Made by a program: the position numbers and the translations under genes. Of a DNA stretch of 64,000 nt, positions 45,688-53,442 are shown piece by piece (the stretch's first letter is position 1; each line of letters starts with the position of its first letter). The notes under the pieces are model-generated. The model did no database searches. It was not told the DNA's origin and saw only the letters and a list, made by a program, of their open reading frames with translations. The DNA lies in NCBI RefSeq assembly GCF_004138295.1, contig NZ_SCFM01000007.1, positions 62,001 to 126,000 of the forward strand. The letters run 5' to 3'. The stretch is from Ectobacillus funiculus (GTDB lineage: Bacteria; Bacillota; Bacilli; Bacillales; Bacillaceae_G).

Positions 45688-46530
45688 ATGTGGTCCTTTG
45701 TATCCGGTATTTATGCCAACCGCTATGGTGAGGTCATTATTGATGTAATTTTCACATATATCATAGCCTCCTGCGGATTTTGGGTTCTTCGCTATTCGCT
45801 TCATCAATTTTTTCAACGAACGAGCTTTATCGACGAAAAAAAGGAGGGGACCATTGAGTCTGTCGTCAAAAACACATCCAAATATTTAACGCTCATCCTC
45901 GTTTTGATAACAGCCATCCAACCGTTTGTTGATTGGAGGAATATTCTTGTTGCAGGCGGAGTATTAACCGCCATCGTAGGCTTCGGTGCACAGTCTGCCA
46001 TTAAAGATTTTCTGTACGGATTTTTCTTCCTATTTGAAGGCCAGCTCAAAAAAGGGGATTTTGTAACGATTAATAACGAATTGGCGGGAGCAGTAGAAGA
46101 GTTAGGCTTTCGCGCTGTAAGCGTCCGTCTAACAGATGGCCGCTTAATGACGGTGCCAAATGGGGAAGTATTAAAGGTTATAAATGGAAATGTGAATCAT
46201 CGGCGTGTTTTTGAAAGCGTCATTATCGATTTTAAAGAAGATCCGGCCCGTGTGCGCGTGCTGCTCGAGTCACTATGCGAAGAACTGAATGAGCTGCATA
46301 TGGAATACCTGTTGCGGGATACAGATGGTGAATTTGTAGAAGCATATCACTACTGGGGGTTATCCTCTCTTGATGCATCTCCCTATGGCTTTAAGTTTTC
46401 CATTGTCGCCACAGTACAGGATGTGCATTATTTACAAGCGGCGCAGGAAGCAAAATTCCGACTTGCGAAACGGCTGCATGAGGAGGGAATCTTGCTCCCT
46501 TCCATACGAGCTGTATATGCACAGCAATAA
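45688..46530 (+). CDS. Small-conductance mechanosensitive channel (MscS family)
   Basis: A 280-residue MscS-type channel. Three N-terminal membrane helices come first (the third, pore-lining one near GGVLTAIVGFGAQSAIKDFL). The beta domain (KGDFVTINNELAGAVEELGF, VPNGEV) and a C-terminal alpha/beta domain follow. It should open under hypo-osmotic stress. GGAGGGA lies before the ATG. No operon partner. Confidence 0.9.
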   Translation: MWSFVSGIYANRYGEVIIDVIFTYIIASCGFWVLRYSLHQFFQRTSFIDEKKEGTIESVVKNTSKYLTLILVLITAIQPFVDWRNILVAGGVLTAIVGFGAQSAIKDFLYGFFFLFEGQLKKGDFVTINNELAGAVEELGFRAVSVRLTDGRLMTVPNGEVLKVINGNVNHRRVFESVIIDFKEDPARVRVLLESLCEELNELHMEYLLRDTDGEFVEAYHYWGLSSLDASPYGFKFSIVATVQDVHYLQAAQEAKFRLAKRLHEEGILLPSIRAVYAQQ

Positions 46531-46639
46531 TACCTGACTAATTTTACAAATGGATGACAGACATAATTATGCAAAAAAAATCCAAAATAAGAAAAACAGA
46601 GACGGAAGCAGGATGCCGGATCTAAACAATACCCAGAAC

Positions 46640-46780
46640 ATATACTTTCTTAAAGCGAAAAAAAAATTTGCTAATTAGTGAAATTAGAGGCGTAGTTGCA
46701 TGTATACTTACTTTAATGCGGAAAATCTCTGCTGAGCTGCATAACTGGCGGCTGGAATTTTATAATTTTTTAAAGTATCG
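46640..46780 (+). repeat. Dispersed repeat, strongly decayed copy
   Basis: Only islands remain: AGAGGCGTAGTTGCATGTAT, GGCGGCTGGAATTTTATA and TTTTTTAAAGTATCGAA, in the correct order. A second right end lies just before it (ATATACTTTCTTAAAGCG). Confidence 0.6.
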
Positions 46781-46790
46781 AAGCAAATGG

Positions 46791-46820
46791 TTGACTCACC
46801 TCTTTTTTTCTCTGTATGAT
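46791..46820 (+). promoter_or_regulatory. Sigma-A-type promoter
   Basis: TTGACT and TATGAT separated by 18 bases, about 70 bases before the ATG at 46890. Confidence 0.6.
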
Positions 46821-46889
46821 ATGATTTCGTGAGCCATTATTTTGTTATTCGAATTTTTGTAACTATGAATGGATGAGAGGGGAAAAGGA

Positions 46890-47867
46890 ATGTCGGTTAA
46901 GAAACAAACGAATGTGCGGACTGGAAAAATGGTGCGTGAACTCATGCTTGCTGATAAGGAGGTAACAGCCTCTTTAATTATGGTGTACAGCAAAAATGGC
47001 GTGAATGAAGAGATTAAAATCGAGGGGTTACATCCGAAGTCCAATGAAGAGTTATTTCTAAGCGGCAAAGTGGATTGGAATAAAAGCGTCATTTACAAAA
47101 CAGTTGATTTTACAGGCAAGGCAGAGGTTGGTAAAGCACTGCTGACAGATATGAAAAAAAATAACGTGACACTGGAAATCGAACGGGTAATGTGGAGTAA
47201 AGAGACGCAGGAGGAAGAAGAAGCGATCGAAGCTGAACTGATTGCAGCAAAAGAGGCTGAGAAAAAGCCTGCCGCTATACATACAACGACGCCTCCTGGG
47301 AAGGAGAGAACGGTCAAAGCGGAACCCGTATCACCACCTCCAGCCCCAGCTCGTATGGAAACTATCGTACAAAAAGTGAACGAACCGATCGTTCCGCCAG
47401 TAAAGGCTGAGACGGTAAGCGCATCCAGTATACCAGCTGCTAAGCAAACAGCACCTGAACCTGTCAGACGCGCTGCAGAGGTAACAACACCTCCAGTCAG
47501 ACACGCAGCACAGGTAACAGCGCCTCCAGTCAAACAAACAGCAGAGGTAACAGCGCCTCCAGTCAAACACGCTGCAGAGGTAACAGCACCTCCAGTCAAG
47601 CGCGCAGCACCGGAGGAGCCATTTGCACCAGAAACACAATCCGAATTGGCTGGAAAGTATGAACGGCTTGTTTCCAAAGCAAAAGAGGTTTGTCAGGATT
47701 ATGATTTAGGTCTGGACTTGGATGATTCCATTGAATCCCTAAGAGAAGAACTAAACAAGCAAGGAATTTCATTAGATTTTGACGCAGACATTATGAATGC
47801 TGTTCGCAGTCTTCGTGAACTCAAAACAAAAGGCATCAGTCTTGATAAAATATTAAATCTTGTATAA
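46890..47867 (+). CDS. Unknown protein with 11-residue tandem repeats
   Basis: A 325-residue protein that I do not recognise. Residues 1-104 look like a compact beta-rich domain (VTASLIMVYSKNGVNEEIKI). Residues 105-127 are a charged helix rich in Glu/Ala/Lys, and ~130-245 form a Pro/Ala/Val-rich linker with tandem copies of PPVKxAAEVTA. The last 75 residues are helical (DDSIESLREELNKQGISLDF). There is no signal peptide or membrane helix. The start was chosen at the ATG behind GAGGGGAAAAGGA. It is a single-gene unit with a clear promoter and hairpin terminator. Confidence 0.75.
   Translation: MSVKKQTNVRTGKMVRELMLADKEVTASLIMVYSKNGVNEEIKIEGLHPKSNEELFLSGKVDWNKSVIYKTVDFTGKAEVGKALLTDMKKNNVTLEIERVMWSKETQEEEEAIEAELIAAKEAEKKPAAIHTTTPPGKERTVKAEPVSPPPAPARMETIVQKVNEPIVPPVKAETVSASSIPAAKQTAPEPVRRAAEVTTPPVRHAAQVTAPPVKQTAEVTAPPVKHAAEVTAPPVKRAAPEEPFAPETQSELAGKYERLVSKAKEVCQDYDLGLDLDDSIESLREELNKQGISLDFDADIMNAVRSLRELKTKGISLDKILNLV
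47457..47621 (+). repeat. In-frame 33-bp tandem repeat
   Basis: About 4.5-5 units coding for (E/P)PVxxAAEVTA. The third and fourth units differ by only a few bases (CCTCCAGTCAAACAAACAGC against CCTCCAGTCAAACACGCTGC), which suggests recent copy-number change. Confidence 0.85.
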
Positions 47868-48013
47868 AAATTCGATTTTGTAGAATAACAGAGCACATCT
47901 TTTACATGTGATAATATCTGAGGTGGATCTCCCCTCTCTAGATCTTAATTGTAAAAATGGAATTTTCATGTCAGCTGCCTTTCGTTTTGGCTGCAAGAAC
48001 CTATAGGTGTATA

Positions 48014-48070
48014 TGAAAAATAGACCGACAAGCAAGCCCCTTCTCTTACAGTGAACAGCTTTGCTTGTTG
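48014..48070. terminator. Long hairpin, probable terminator
   Basis: Arms AAATAGACCGACAAGCAAG / CTTTGCTTGTTGGTCTATTT pair almost fully around a 20-base loop that contains TCTTACAGTGAAC, the right-end motif of the dispersed repeat. Confidence 0.6.
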
Positions 48071-48080
48071 GTCTATTTCA

Positions 48081-48203
48081 CATTTTAAAAAAGATACATT
48101 TCTAGCTGTTAATTCGACATAACAGGAAATTTTAGGAGTGAACTATCTGGGCAACCGTGCCTCTATCTTCGCCCAAGTGCGCGCCTATCGGCAAGTTCTC
48201 CTT
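48081..48203 (-). repeat. Dispersed repeat, worn copy
   Basis: The reverse copy keeps TTTCTAGCTGTTAATTCGAC, AGGAAATTTTAGGAGTGA and CCGTGCCTCTATCTTCGCCC, and ends CCTATCGGCAAGTTCTCCTT. Confidence 0.7.
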
Positions 48204-48241
48204 GCTGGTTAACGAGCACTATCTGTTCGTTAGACCCGTTT

Positions 48242-49078
48242 TTATTTTCTATAATTCCATTCTTCACTTTCATATTTTTCCTTTGCAAGACGCTCTACTT
48301 CCTCACGTTGTTCCCCTGTCAGTTCATAGGGAACTAGCTCAATTTCCATCCCCTTTTCAAAACCAACTCGAAATGCTTCAATGAGCTGTTCGATTGTAAA
48401 CGTTTGATCCGTTAGTTCGTTGATTGCTACCGCCTTAGATGAAAACATACTTTTCATACGCTCCTTCAAGCGTTCATTTGGAAAGAGGAATAAGTCATAT
48501 AATGTATCTAGGTCAATTTCGAGCGGAATTGATCCGTGCTGCAGGATTACTCCACGTTGGCGCGTTTGTGCGCTGCCTGCAATCTTACGCCCCTCCACAA
48601 CAATTTCATACCAGGACGGAGCATCAAAACAAACAGCAGACCGCGGATTTTTTAAATCCTCACGCTCCTGCTCGGTCTTCGGAACAGCAAAATACGCATT
48701 CAGTCCCAGCGCGCGAAATCCTTCTAGCAGCCCTTGAGAAATGACACGATACGCTTCTGTGACTGTCTTTGGCATCTTAGGATGGTTTTCCGAGACAATC
48801 ACGCTATAAGTGAGTTCACGGTCATGCAGGACACTCCGCCCCCCTGTTTGACGGCGCACAAAGCCAAATCCGCGTTTTTCCACTTCCTCCATATCAATTT
48901 CCTTTTCGACACGCTGAAAGTATCCAATTGATAGAGTTGGAACCTCCCATTCGTAAAATCGAATCGTTGCTGGCATAGCACCTGCGCTCTGCCAATTCAG
49001 CAGGCATTCATCTAGTGCCATGTTATAAGAAGGAGAACATTCTCCTGAGTTGATATAATACCATTGTTCTTTTTCCAT
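48242..49078 (-). CDS. lipM: Octanoyl-[GcvH]:protein octanoyltransferase
   Basis: A 278-residue LipM/LplA-like fold enzyme that transfers octanoyl from ACP to GcvH at the start of lipoate assembly. The conserved [12 protein letters not shown], the catalytic cysteine in [15 protein letters not shown] and the lysine in GRKIAGSAQ are present. The start is at MEKEQWYYI with AAGAGGTGG upstream. The lipoyl product is needed by the Bkd E2 and by the glycine cleavage system encoded in this window. Confidence 0.94.
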   Translation of the reverse strand: MEKEQWYYINSGECSPSYNMALDECLLNWQSAGAMPATIRFYEWEVPTLSIGYFQRVEKEIDMEEVEKRGFGFVRRQTGGRSVLHDRELTYSVIVSENHPKMPKTVTEAYRVISQGLLEGFRALGLNAYFAVPKTEQEREDLKNPRSAVCFDAPSWYEIVVEGRKIAGSAQTRQRGVILQHGSIPLEIDLDTLYDLFLFPNERLKERMKSMFSSKAVAINELTDQTFTIEQLIEAFRVGFEKGMEIELVPYELTGEQREEVERLAKEKYESEEWNYRK

Positions 49079-49246
49079 ACTCCACCTCTTGCCTAGTGTT
49101 GTTTGCACATTATCTAGTCTACCAAATTCGTGAGATTTTGTGAAAAGATACGAAATTTCATTCTCCTATCCATGAATATATTGCATATCATGATAGCACC
49201 ATTATAATATGAATGGTAGAAGTAAGAGAAAAGGAGTCGATTCATC

Positions 49247-49633
49247 TTGTCAGCTAATCTAACCATCTTCCTTGTAGCCATTGTAATCCTTATGGCATAT
49301 TCTGTCATTCTGTTCTTTTATCAGCGTAAAATTGTTAAATCGCTTACAGAAGAAGAATTTCGCGCTGGCTACCGCAAAGCGCAACTGATTGATATTCGCG
49401 AACCAGATGAGTATAACGCAGGACATATTCTTGGTTCCCGTAACATTCCATTATCGCAGCTACGGATGCGTTATAAGGAAATCCGTCCTGATCAACCGGT
49501 TTATATGTATTGCCAGAATGGCCTCCGCACAGGACGTGCTGGGCAATTCCTCAAGAAAAAGAAGTATAAGGAGCTGTATCAGCTTCAAGGCGGCTTTAAA
49601 GCTTGGACAGGAAAAATTAAAAAGAAAGCATAA
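49247..49633 (+). CDS. yqhL: Membrane-anchored rhodanese-like protein YqhL
   Basis: A 128-residue protein with an N-terminal membrane helix (about 5-24) and a single rhodanese domain, LIDIREPDEYNAGHILGSRN. The active-site cysteine lies in YMYCQNGLRTGRA. Likely a sulfurtransferase at the membrane. It starts at TTG ten bases after AAGGAG. It is divergent from lipM, as in B. subtilis. Confidence 0.92.
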   Translation: MSANLTIFLVAIVILMAYSVILFFYQRKIVKSLTEEEFRAGYRKAQLIDIREPDEYNAGHILGSRNIPLSQLRMRYKEIRPDQPVYMYCQNGLRTGRAGQFLKKKKYKELYQLQGGFKAWTGKIKKKA

Positions 49634-49679
49634 ATTAAGAAAAACAGACATTAAATATTCGTATCTTCTTAATCTTGCT

Positions 49680-49713
49680 AAAGAAAACTCGCCACAATCG
49701 GCGAGTTTTCTTT
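49680..49713. terminator. Bidirectional terminator, repeat-type stem
   Basis: Perfect 14-bp stem AAAGAAAACTCGCC / GGCGAGTTTTCTTT, the same as at 3471-3504, between the converging yqhL and lipoprotein genes. It is followed by ACACTG, like the reversed right end of the repeat. Confidence 0.85.
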
Positions 49714-49737
49714 ACACTGCTCTATTCCTGTAAGCTA

Positions 49738-50544
49738 TTATCTTTCAGAACCGGAGGACGCATTGGGAAATTGCTCCAGCACGACCAATTTTCGGACAAC
49801 CGTTTTCGTCTTTTTCTCTTTTGCATACATTTCCAAAATGACAGTTCCGTTTGTTGGCAGCTGCTCCTTTGGAATCCTAATAGAAATTTTCCATGGCTTG
49901 CTTATATCAAATGCTGTTTCCTTTACAAGCATAATATGCCCCTCTGAAACGGCATAATAGGCTTGCTCTACTTCTGGTACAGCCCCGCCTGAAAGTGTGT
50001 ATGCACCGTCGTTCCCCTGCTTTTCTACTGCAACATCCAATGTGTCTTCGGCCCCATCTATCCTTCCATCCGCTTTATAAGAAATCGTTTCTGTAAATAG
50101 ATTAGCTGCCGCTTTCTTTCCGTTTACCTCAATGGGGAGCAGTTTTCCTGTAATTGAATACGTTTCTCCCTGTTGAAACGGTTTTTCATCGTAATTCCAA
50201 GCGACTTCCCACGTCTTTGTCTCGCCTGGCTGCAAGCTAACAGATGTTAATGCTTGCGAGAACATTTTACCCTTTGAATAACGGTACAACTCTTCTCCAC
50301 TTGCACGCTTTATGATAACCTCAAACTGCTGCGAGGACGGAAAAGTTAGTGAAAGCGGCTGATCCTCCAGATTATGAAGCAGCAGCTTTACCTGAGTGTG
50401 ATCTTCATGCATAGCAGCTTCAACCTTAAATGAAGGCTCCTCCCTTGGCTCAGCGCTTTGATCTACTGGCAAACTTTCGTCTTTTGCTTGACAGCCAGCC
50501 GCAAAGAAACAAAGAGTTAGCAATAAAACGCTAATTTTTCGCAT
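49738..50544 (-). CDS. Lipoprotein with BsuPI-type proteinase-inhibitor domain
   Basis: A 268-residue predicted lipoprotein. A signal peptide and lipobox end in FFAAGC with the lipidated cysteine near residue 18. The region ~38-135 (LEDQPLSLTFPSSQQFEVII, then GKMFSQALTSVSLQPGETKT) resembles the BsuPI intracellular proteinase inhibitor domain, which in secreted relatives is common but of unknown role. The C-terminal half is a second beta-rich domain that I do not recognise. The start is the ATG giving MRKISVLLL. Confidence 0.75.
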   Translation of the reverse strand: MRKISVLLLTLCFFAAGCQAKDESLPVDQSAEPREEPSFKVEAAMHEDHTQVKLLLHNLEDQPLSLTFPSSQQFEVIIKRASGEELYRYSKGKMFSQALTSVSLQPGETKTWEVAWNYDEKPFQQGETYSITGKLLPIEVNGKKAAANLFTETISYKADGRIDGAEDTLDVAVEKQGNDGAYTLSGGAVPEVEQAYYAVSEGHIMLVKETAFDISKPWKISIRIPKEQLPTNGTVILEMYAKEKKTKTVVRKLVVLEQFPNASSGSER

Positions 50545-50564
50545 ATGAAACTCCTTTCTACTTA

Positions 50565-51137
50565 CTAGCATTGTTTCTTTCCCGCCTTTTCTTCATAAGT
50601 GCTGCGAGTTAGGCCATACATCAGCAAATCATAAAATTCACCTAGGTAACATTGATATTCCTGAAGTATACCTTCCTCTGAAAATCTAAATTTACGAAGA
50701 AGTTGGCGTGAGGAGATATTTTCTGCCCGTACAGTTGCGCCAATTCGATTCAAAAGGAGCCTATCAAATCCAAACGGAATTGCCGTTTTCAGCACCTCTG
50801 TCATAATGCCCCTTCTCCACACCTCTTTCTTTAATTCATAGCCAATTTCCGCACGGCGATGCTGCCGATTCCAATTATGGTAGCCGACCGTTCCCAGGAA
50901 CTCACCTGTTTCTTTATCAACAATTGCCCACCGGATCATCATCCCATTACGAAAGCCGCTCTTTATCTGCGTCACAAATTGCTCTGCCTGTTCCTTTCGT
51001 GTAAACGGCTCTAAACCATAATATTGTACAACCTCTTCATCGGAGAAATAACCATACAAATGGGGCGCGTCTTCCTTTGTTAACTCTCGTAACCGAAAGC
51101 GCTCCGTCTCTAAAACAGGAAACGAAAAGAAAATCAT
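50565..51137 (-). CDS. GNAT acetyltransferase, RimJ/RimL type
   Basis: A 190-residue N-acetyltransferase. It begins with LETERFRLRELTKEDAPHLY and has the acetyl-CoA loop in GYELKKEVWRRGIMTEVLK and the LLRKFRFSEEG segment, as in RimJ/RimL or ribosomal-protein-serine acetyltransferases. Substrate unknown. It precedes the lipoprotein gene by 20 bases on the same strand and is divergent from the TetR gene. Confidence 0.88.
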   Translation of the reverse strand: MIFFSFPVLETERFRLRELTKEDAPHLYGYFSDEEVVQYYGLEPFTRKEQAEQFVTQIKSGFRNGMMIRWAIVDKETGEFLGTVGYHNWNRQHRRAEIGYELKKEVWRRGIMTEVLKTAIPFGFDRLLLNRIGATVRAENISSRQLLRKFRFSEEGILQEYQCYLGEFYDLLMYGLTRSTYEEKAGKKQC

Positions 51138-51191
51138 CCTCTAAGCCTCCTTTTTCTTACCGTTTCGACTCATTTGCAAGGAAATCCTTCC

Positions 51192-51238
51192 TTGACTTTT
51201 TCTCTCTTTTCTTTTACTGTTAAACTAACGAACGGTAG
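51192..51238 (+). promoter_or_regulatory. Promoter and TetR-type operator for the efflux operon
   Basis: TTGACT (51192-51197) and TACTGT (51215-51220) are 17 bases apart. Directly after the -10 lies CTAACGAACGGTAG (51225-51238), a 14-bp palindrome with one mismatched pair, in the place where an autoregulating TetR protein would bind. Confidence 0.55.
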
Positions 51239-51252
51239 GAAGGTTGATTGGT

Positions 51253-51828
51253 ATGACAGCTATTCGTATTAAAGAAGCAGCTCTTGCCCGCTTCGCTCAA
51301 TTTGGATATGAAGGTACGTCTCTCTCCGATATCGCACATGACGTTGGCATTAAGAAGCCTTCACTATACTCACACTTTACAGGAAAAGAACAGCTCTATT
51401 TCGTTTGCTTAGACACATCGCTTGAGCGGGACCTAGATTACTTGCGAAGCTGCGTGGCAGCGTATGAAGGTAAAAGCCTATCCTCTTTTTTATATGAGTT
51501 ACTCGAAAGTTATGGACGACGCTTTTATGAAAATGTAGAAGCAATGTTTTGGCTTCGTTCCTTATTTTTCCCCCCAGCCGCATTCAAGGATCGGATTGTA
51601 GAGAAGGCAAATCACTACGTGGAAGAAGCTGGACATTTGCTTACCCCTGTGTTTGCAGAGGCCATCGAGAAAAAAACAATTACTGCCGAAAATGCAGAGA
51701 TGGCGGCAGCCGCCTATTTATGCCTATTTGACGGACTGATGATCGAACTGCAATACAGTGGACTGGATGGCTTTCAAAAGCGGCTGCATGCAGCTTGGCC
51801 TATTTTTTGGCGAGGAATTCACATATAA
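51253..51828 (+). CDS. TetR-family repressor
   Basis: A 191-residue TetR regulator. The helix-turn-helix (FAQFGYEGTSLSDIAHDVGI, then KKPSLYSHFTGKE) lies at residues ~15-50, with an all-helical ligand domain after it. The start is the ATG nine bases after AGGAAGG. It is followed after 13 bases by two SMR efflux genes on the same strand, so it most likely represses its own operon and responds to a cationic drug or guanidinium-like compound. Confidence 0.9.
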   Translation: MTAIRIKEAALARFAQFGYEGTSLSDIAHDVGIKKPSLYSHFTGKEQLYFVCLDTSLERDLDYLRSCVAAYEGKSLSSFLYELLESYGRRFYENVEAMFWLRSLFFPPAAFKDRIVEKANHYVEEAGHLLTPVFAEAIEKKTITAENAEMAAAAYLCLFDGLMIELQYSGLDGFQKRLHAAWPIFWRGIHI

Positions 51829-51844
51829 GGAAAGGAGCTTCATG

Positions 51845-52171
51845 ATGGGTTGGATTTATGTACTTATAGGCGGCTTCATTGAAGTCTTTTGGGTGATGGG
51901 CTTAAAGCACGCAAGCTCTCCCCTAGAATGGGCAGGAGTCGCAGCTGCTATTTTACTTAGCTTTTGGTTTTTGTTTCGTGCATTTAAAACGCTTCCTATC
52001 GGCACGGTGTATGCCGTATTTACAGGTATTGGAACAAGCAGCATTGTCATTGTGGAAATGATATTCTTTGGGGAGCCTGTATCTATCGCAAAGCTGCTGT
52101 TTATCGCGCTTTTGATTGGCGGGGTAATTGGCTTAAAACAGCTAACAGCTAAGCAGAAAGGAGAGGCATAG
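51845..52171 (+). CDS. Small multidrug resistance (SMR) efflux subunit 1
   Basis: A 108-residue SMR protein with four membrane helices. The membrane-embedded glutamate is in LIGGFIEVFWVMGLKHA, and TVYAVFTGIGTSSIVIVEM is the family helix-3 motif. Two adjacent ATG codons are possible; I used the second (MGWIYVLIGG). The partner gene starts five bases after its stop, pointing to a heterodimeric exporter of the YkkCD/YvdSR kind. Confidence 0.9.
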   Translation: MGWIYVLIGGFIEVFWVMGLKHASSPLEWAGVAAAILLSFWFLFRAFKTLPIGTVYAVFTGIGTSSIVIVEMIFFGEPVSIAKLLFIALLIGGVIGLKQLTAKQKGEA

Positions 52172-52176
52172 TAATC

Positions 52177-52491
52177 ATGGCTTGGGTATTTCTTATTCTA
52201 GCGGGATTTGGGGAAGTAGCGGGTGTTTTTTCGATGAAAATGGCGAGTGAACGAAAGAATATCTTTTCGTTCCTAGCGCTTGTTACAAGTTTTAGCTTAA
52301 GCTTTTTCTTTTTATCAAAAGCGATGCAGGAACTGCCGATGGGAACAGCATATGCGGTATGGACGGGCATCGGAACAGCCGGCAGTGTCATTATCGGTAT
52401 TTTATTTTTTCGGGAACCTGCCGATTGGCGGCGGATTATGTATTTGAGCTGTATCGTAATTGGTGTTGTTGGTTTAAAAGCAATCAGCTAG
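52177..52491 (+). CDS. Small multidrug resistance (SMR) efflux subunit 2
   Basis: A 104-residue SMR protein with four helices. The conserved glutamate is in LAGFGEVAGVFSMKMA, and AYAVWTGIGTAGSVIIG is the helix-3 motif. It is the second subunit of the pair and last gene of the TetR operon, unless the small membrane protein 66 bases on is included. Confidence 0.9.
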   Translation: MAWVFLILAGFGEVAGVFSMKMASERKNIFSFLALVTSFSLSFFFLSKAMQELPMGTAYAVWTGIGTAGSVIIGILFFREPADWRRIMYLSCIVIGVVGLKAIS

Positions 52492-52557
52492 GATTTTCAC
52501 TCATAAATTCTATATCTTAACAAAAGATAAACATATATAAAGAAGGGAGCGAATGAA

Positions 52558-52713
52558 ATGGAAGTGTCCTTTCATAAACATATGTTGCTTTTTTTCTTTT
52601 TGTTTATCATTTTAGTTGTATCTCTAAGCATAACAGTCCATGCGTATAACATTCCGGCTCATGTTTGGAGTGCGCGATCGTTTTATCACGTTGTTACAAG
52701 TATCTTTCGCTAG
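52558..52713 (+). CDS. Small single-span membrane protein
   Basis: A 51-residue protein with one strong hydrophobic helix (LLFFFLFIILVVSLSITV) and a short polar tail. AAGGGAG lies eight bases before the ATG. It is downstream of the SMR pair on the same strand and before a terminator, so it may be cotranscribed. Family not recognised. Confidence 0.55.
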   Translation: MEVSFHKHMLLFFFLFIILVVSLSITVHAYNIPAHVWSARSFYHVVTSIFR

Positions 52714-52739
52714 AACCTAGCGGGCACGCTCTGTTAAGT

Positions 52740-52776
52740 GAAACAAAGTGCAGCTCCCTCTCTGTCTTCACCTAAT
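52740..52776 (-). repeat. Fragment of the dispersed repeat
   Basis: A reverse fragment, AAGTGCAGCTCCCTCTCTGT then CTTCACCTAATG, resembling the AAGTGCAACTACGCCTCTGT core. Confidence 0.45.
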
Positions 52777-52812
52777 GAAAAAGAGCTAAACGCGGCCGTT
52801 TAGCTCTTTTTC
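52777..52812. terminator. Strong bidirectional terminator
   Basis: A perfect 16-bp stem, GAAAAAGAGCTAAACG / CGTTTAGCTCTTTTTC, with a CGGC loop, between the SMR operon and the converging small gene. Confidence 0.9.
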
Positions 52813-52818
52813 TATGTA

Positions 52819-53010
52819 CTACTTCTCAAATCGGTTTAACATCTCTTCTCTCATACCAAAACTGACAACTGCAATGCCGATATACATGAACACCAACATA
52901 ATTGGATTGACAGCATTGTACCAATCATTGTTCACAATTAAATAGACTGTTACAGCAGCCACCGCTACGAAAGCTGTGATAAATAGATAAAAGCTGATGT
53001 TTTGCCCCAT
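52819..53010 (-). CDS. Small two-span membrane protein
   Basis: A 63-residue protein with two hydrophobic helices (ISFYLFITAFVAVAAVTVYL and IMLVFMYIGIAVVSFGM). The start is the ATG giving MGQNISFYLF, with GAGAGGGG upstream. Family not recognised. Confidence 0.6.
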   Translation of the reverse strand: MGQNISFYLFITAFVAVAAVTVYLIVNNDWYNAVNPIMLVFMYIGIAVVSFGMREEMLNRFEK

Positions 53011-53442
53011 ACTGTTCCCCTCTCTCCTCGGTATTACCATTTCAAAGTGTATGGCTGCAGACCCTGTTATATGCCTGTTGTTTGATAGACGGTATGTGTA
53101 AATGAACCCTAGATGCTGATTGAAAACTTCCCCAGCCCGCAAAGCCTATCTATTGGACCTTTTTTCCGTCCCCACTATATCATGGGTGCAAGCGCAGGCG
53201 CAAGACATATATGAGAAAAACTAGGATGCCCTGCACGATTCTGATAAGCAACCCACCCGCTCCAAAGCTCTTTTATCTTTTACGCGAGAGCGGAAATAGG
53301 AACAGGTCATGCAGATAAATAAGACCTACCGGGGAGCAGGCCTTATTTACACTGTAAGAAATTTTAGGAATACAGGATTAGTGCAACTACGCCTCTGCCT
53401 TCGCCTAAGAGCAGGGCTCGCCAATCGGCGAGCTACATCTTC
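53011..53442. other. Interval between the small membrane gene and gcvPB
   Basis: About 300 bases without a gene. Near its right end is a hairpin (about 53317-53347, AAATAAGACCT / AGGCCTTATTT with one mismatch) that may terminate gcvPB transcription, followed by an internally deleted repeat copy. Confidence 0.5.
53346..53433 (-). repeat. Dispersed repeat, internally deleted copy
   Basis: The reverse right end TTTACACTGTAAG is fused directly to AAATTTTAGGAATACAG, skipping the central hairpin. It then continues GTGCAACTACGCCTCTGCCT and CTCGCCAATCGGCGAG. Confidence 0.8.

Larger units (their letters stand above)
46531..46889. other. Interval before the repeat-protein gene
   Basis: It contains a badly worn copy of the dispersed repeat (about 46640-46780) and then the promoter at 46791-46820. 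No gene seen. Confidence 0.5.
47868..48241. other. Interval between the repeat protein and lipM
   Basis: It contains a long hairpin at 48014-48070 and a worn reverse copy of the dispersed repeat at 48081-48203. No gene seen. Confidence 0.5.

Noticed and set aside
47093-47677. 194-codon reverse frame rich in Gly/Thr/Ala repeats
   Set aside because: Shadow of the tandem-repeat gene on the plus strand; no ribosome binding site or promoter.
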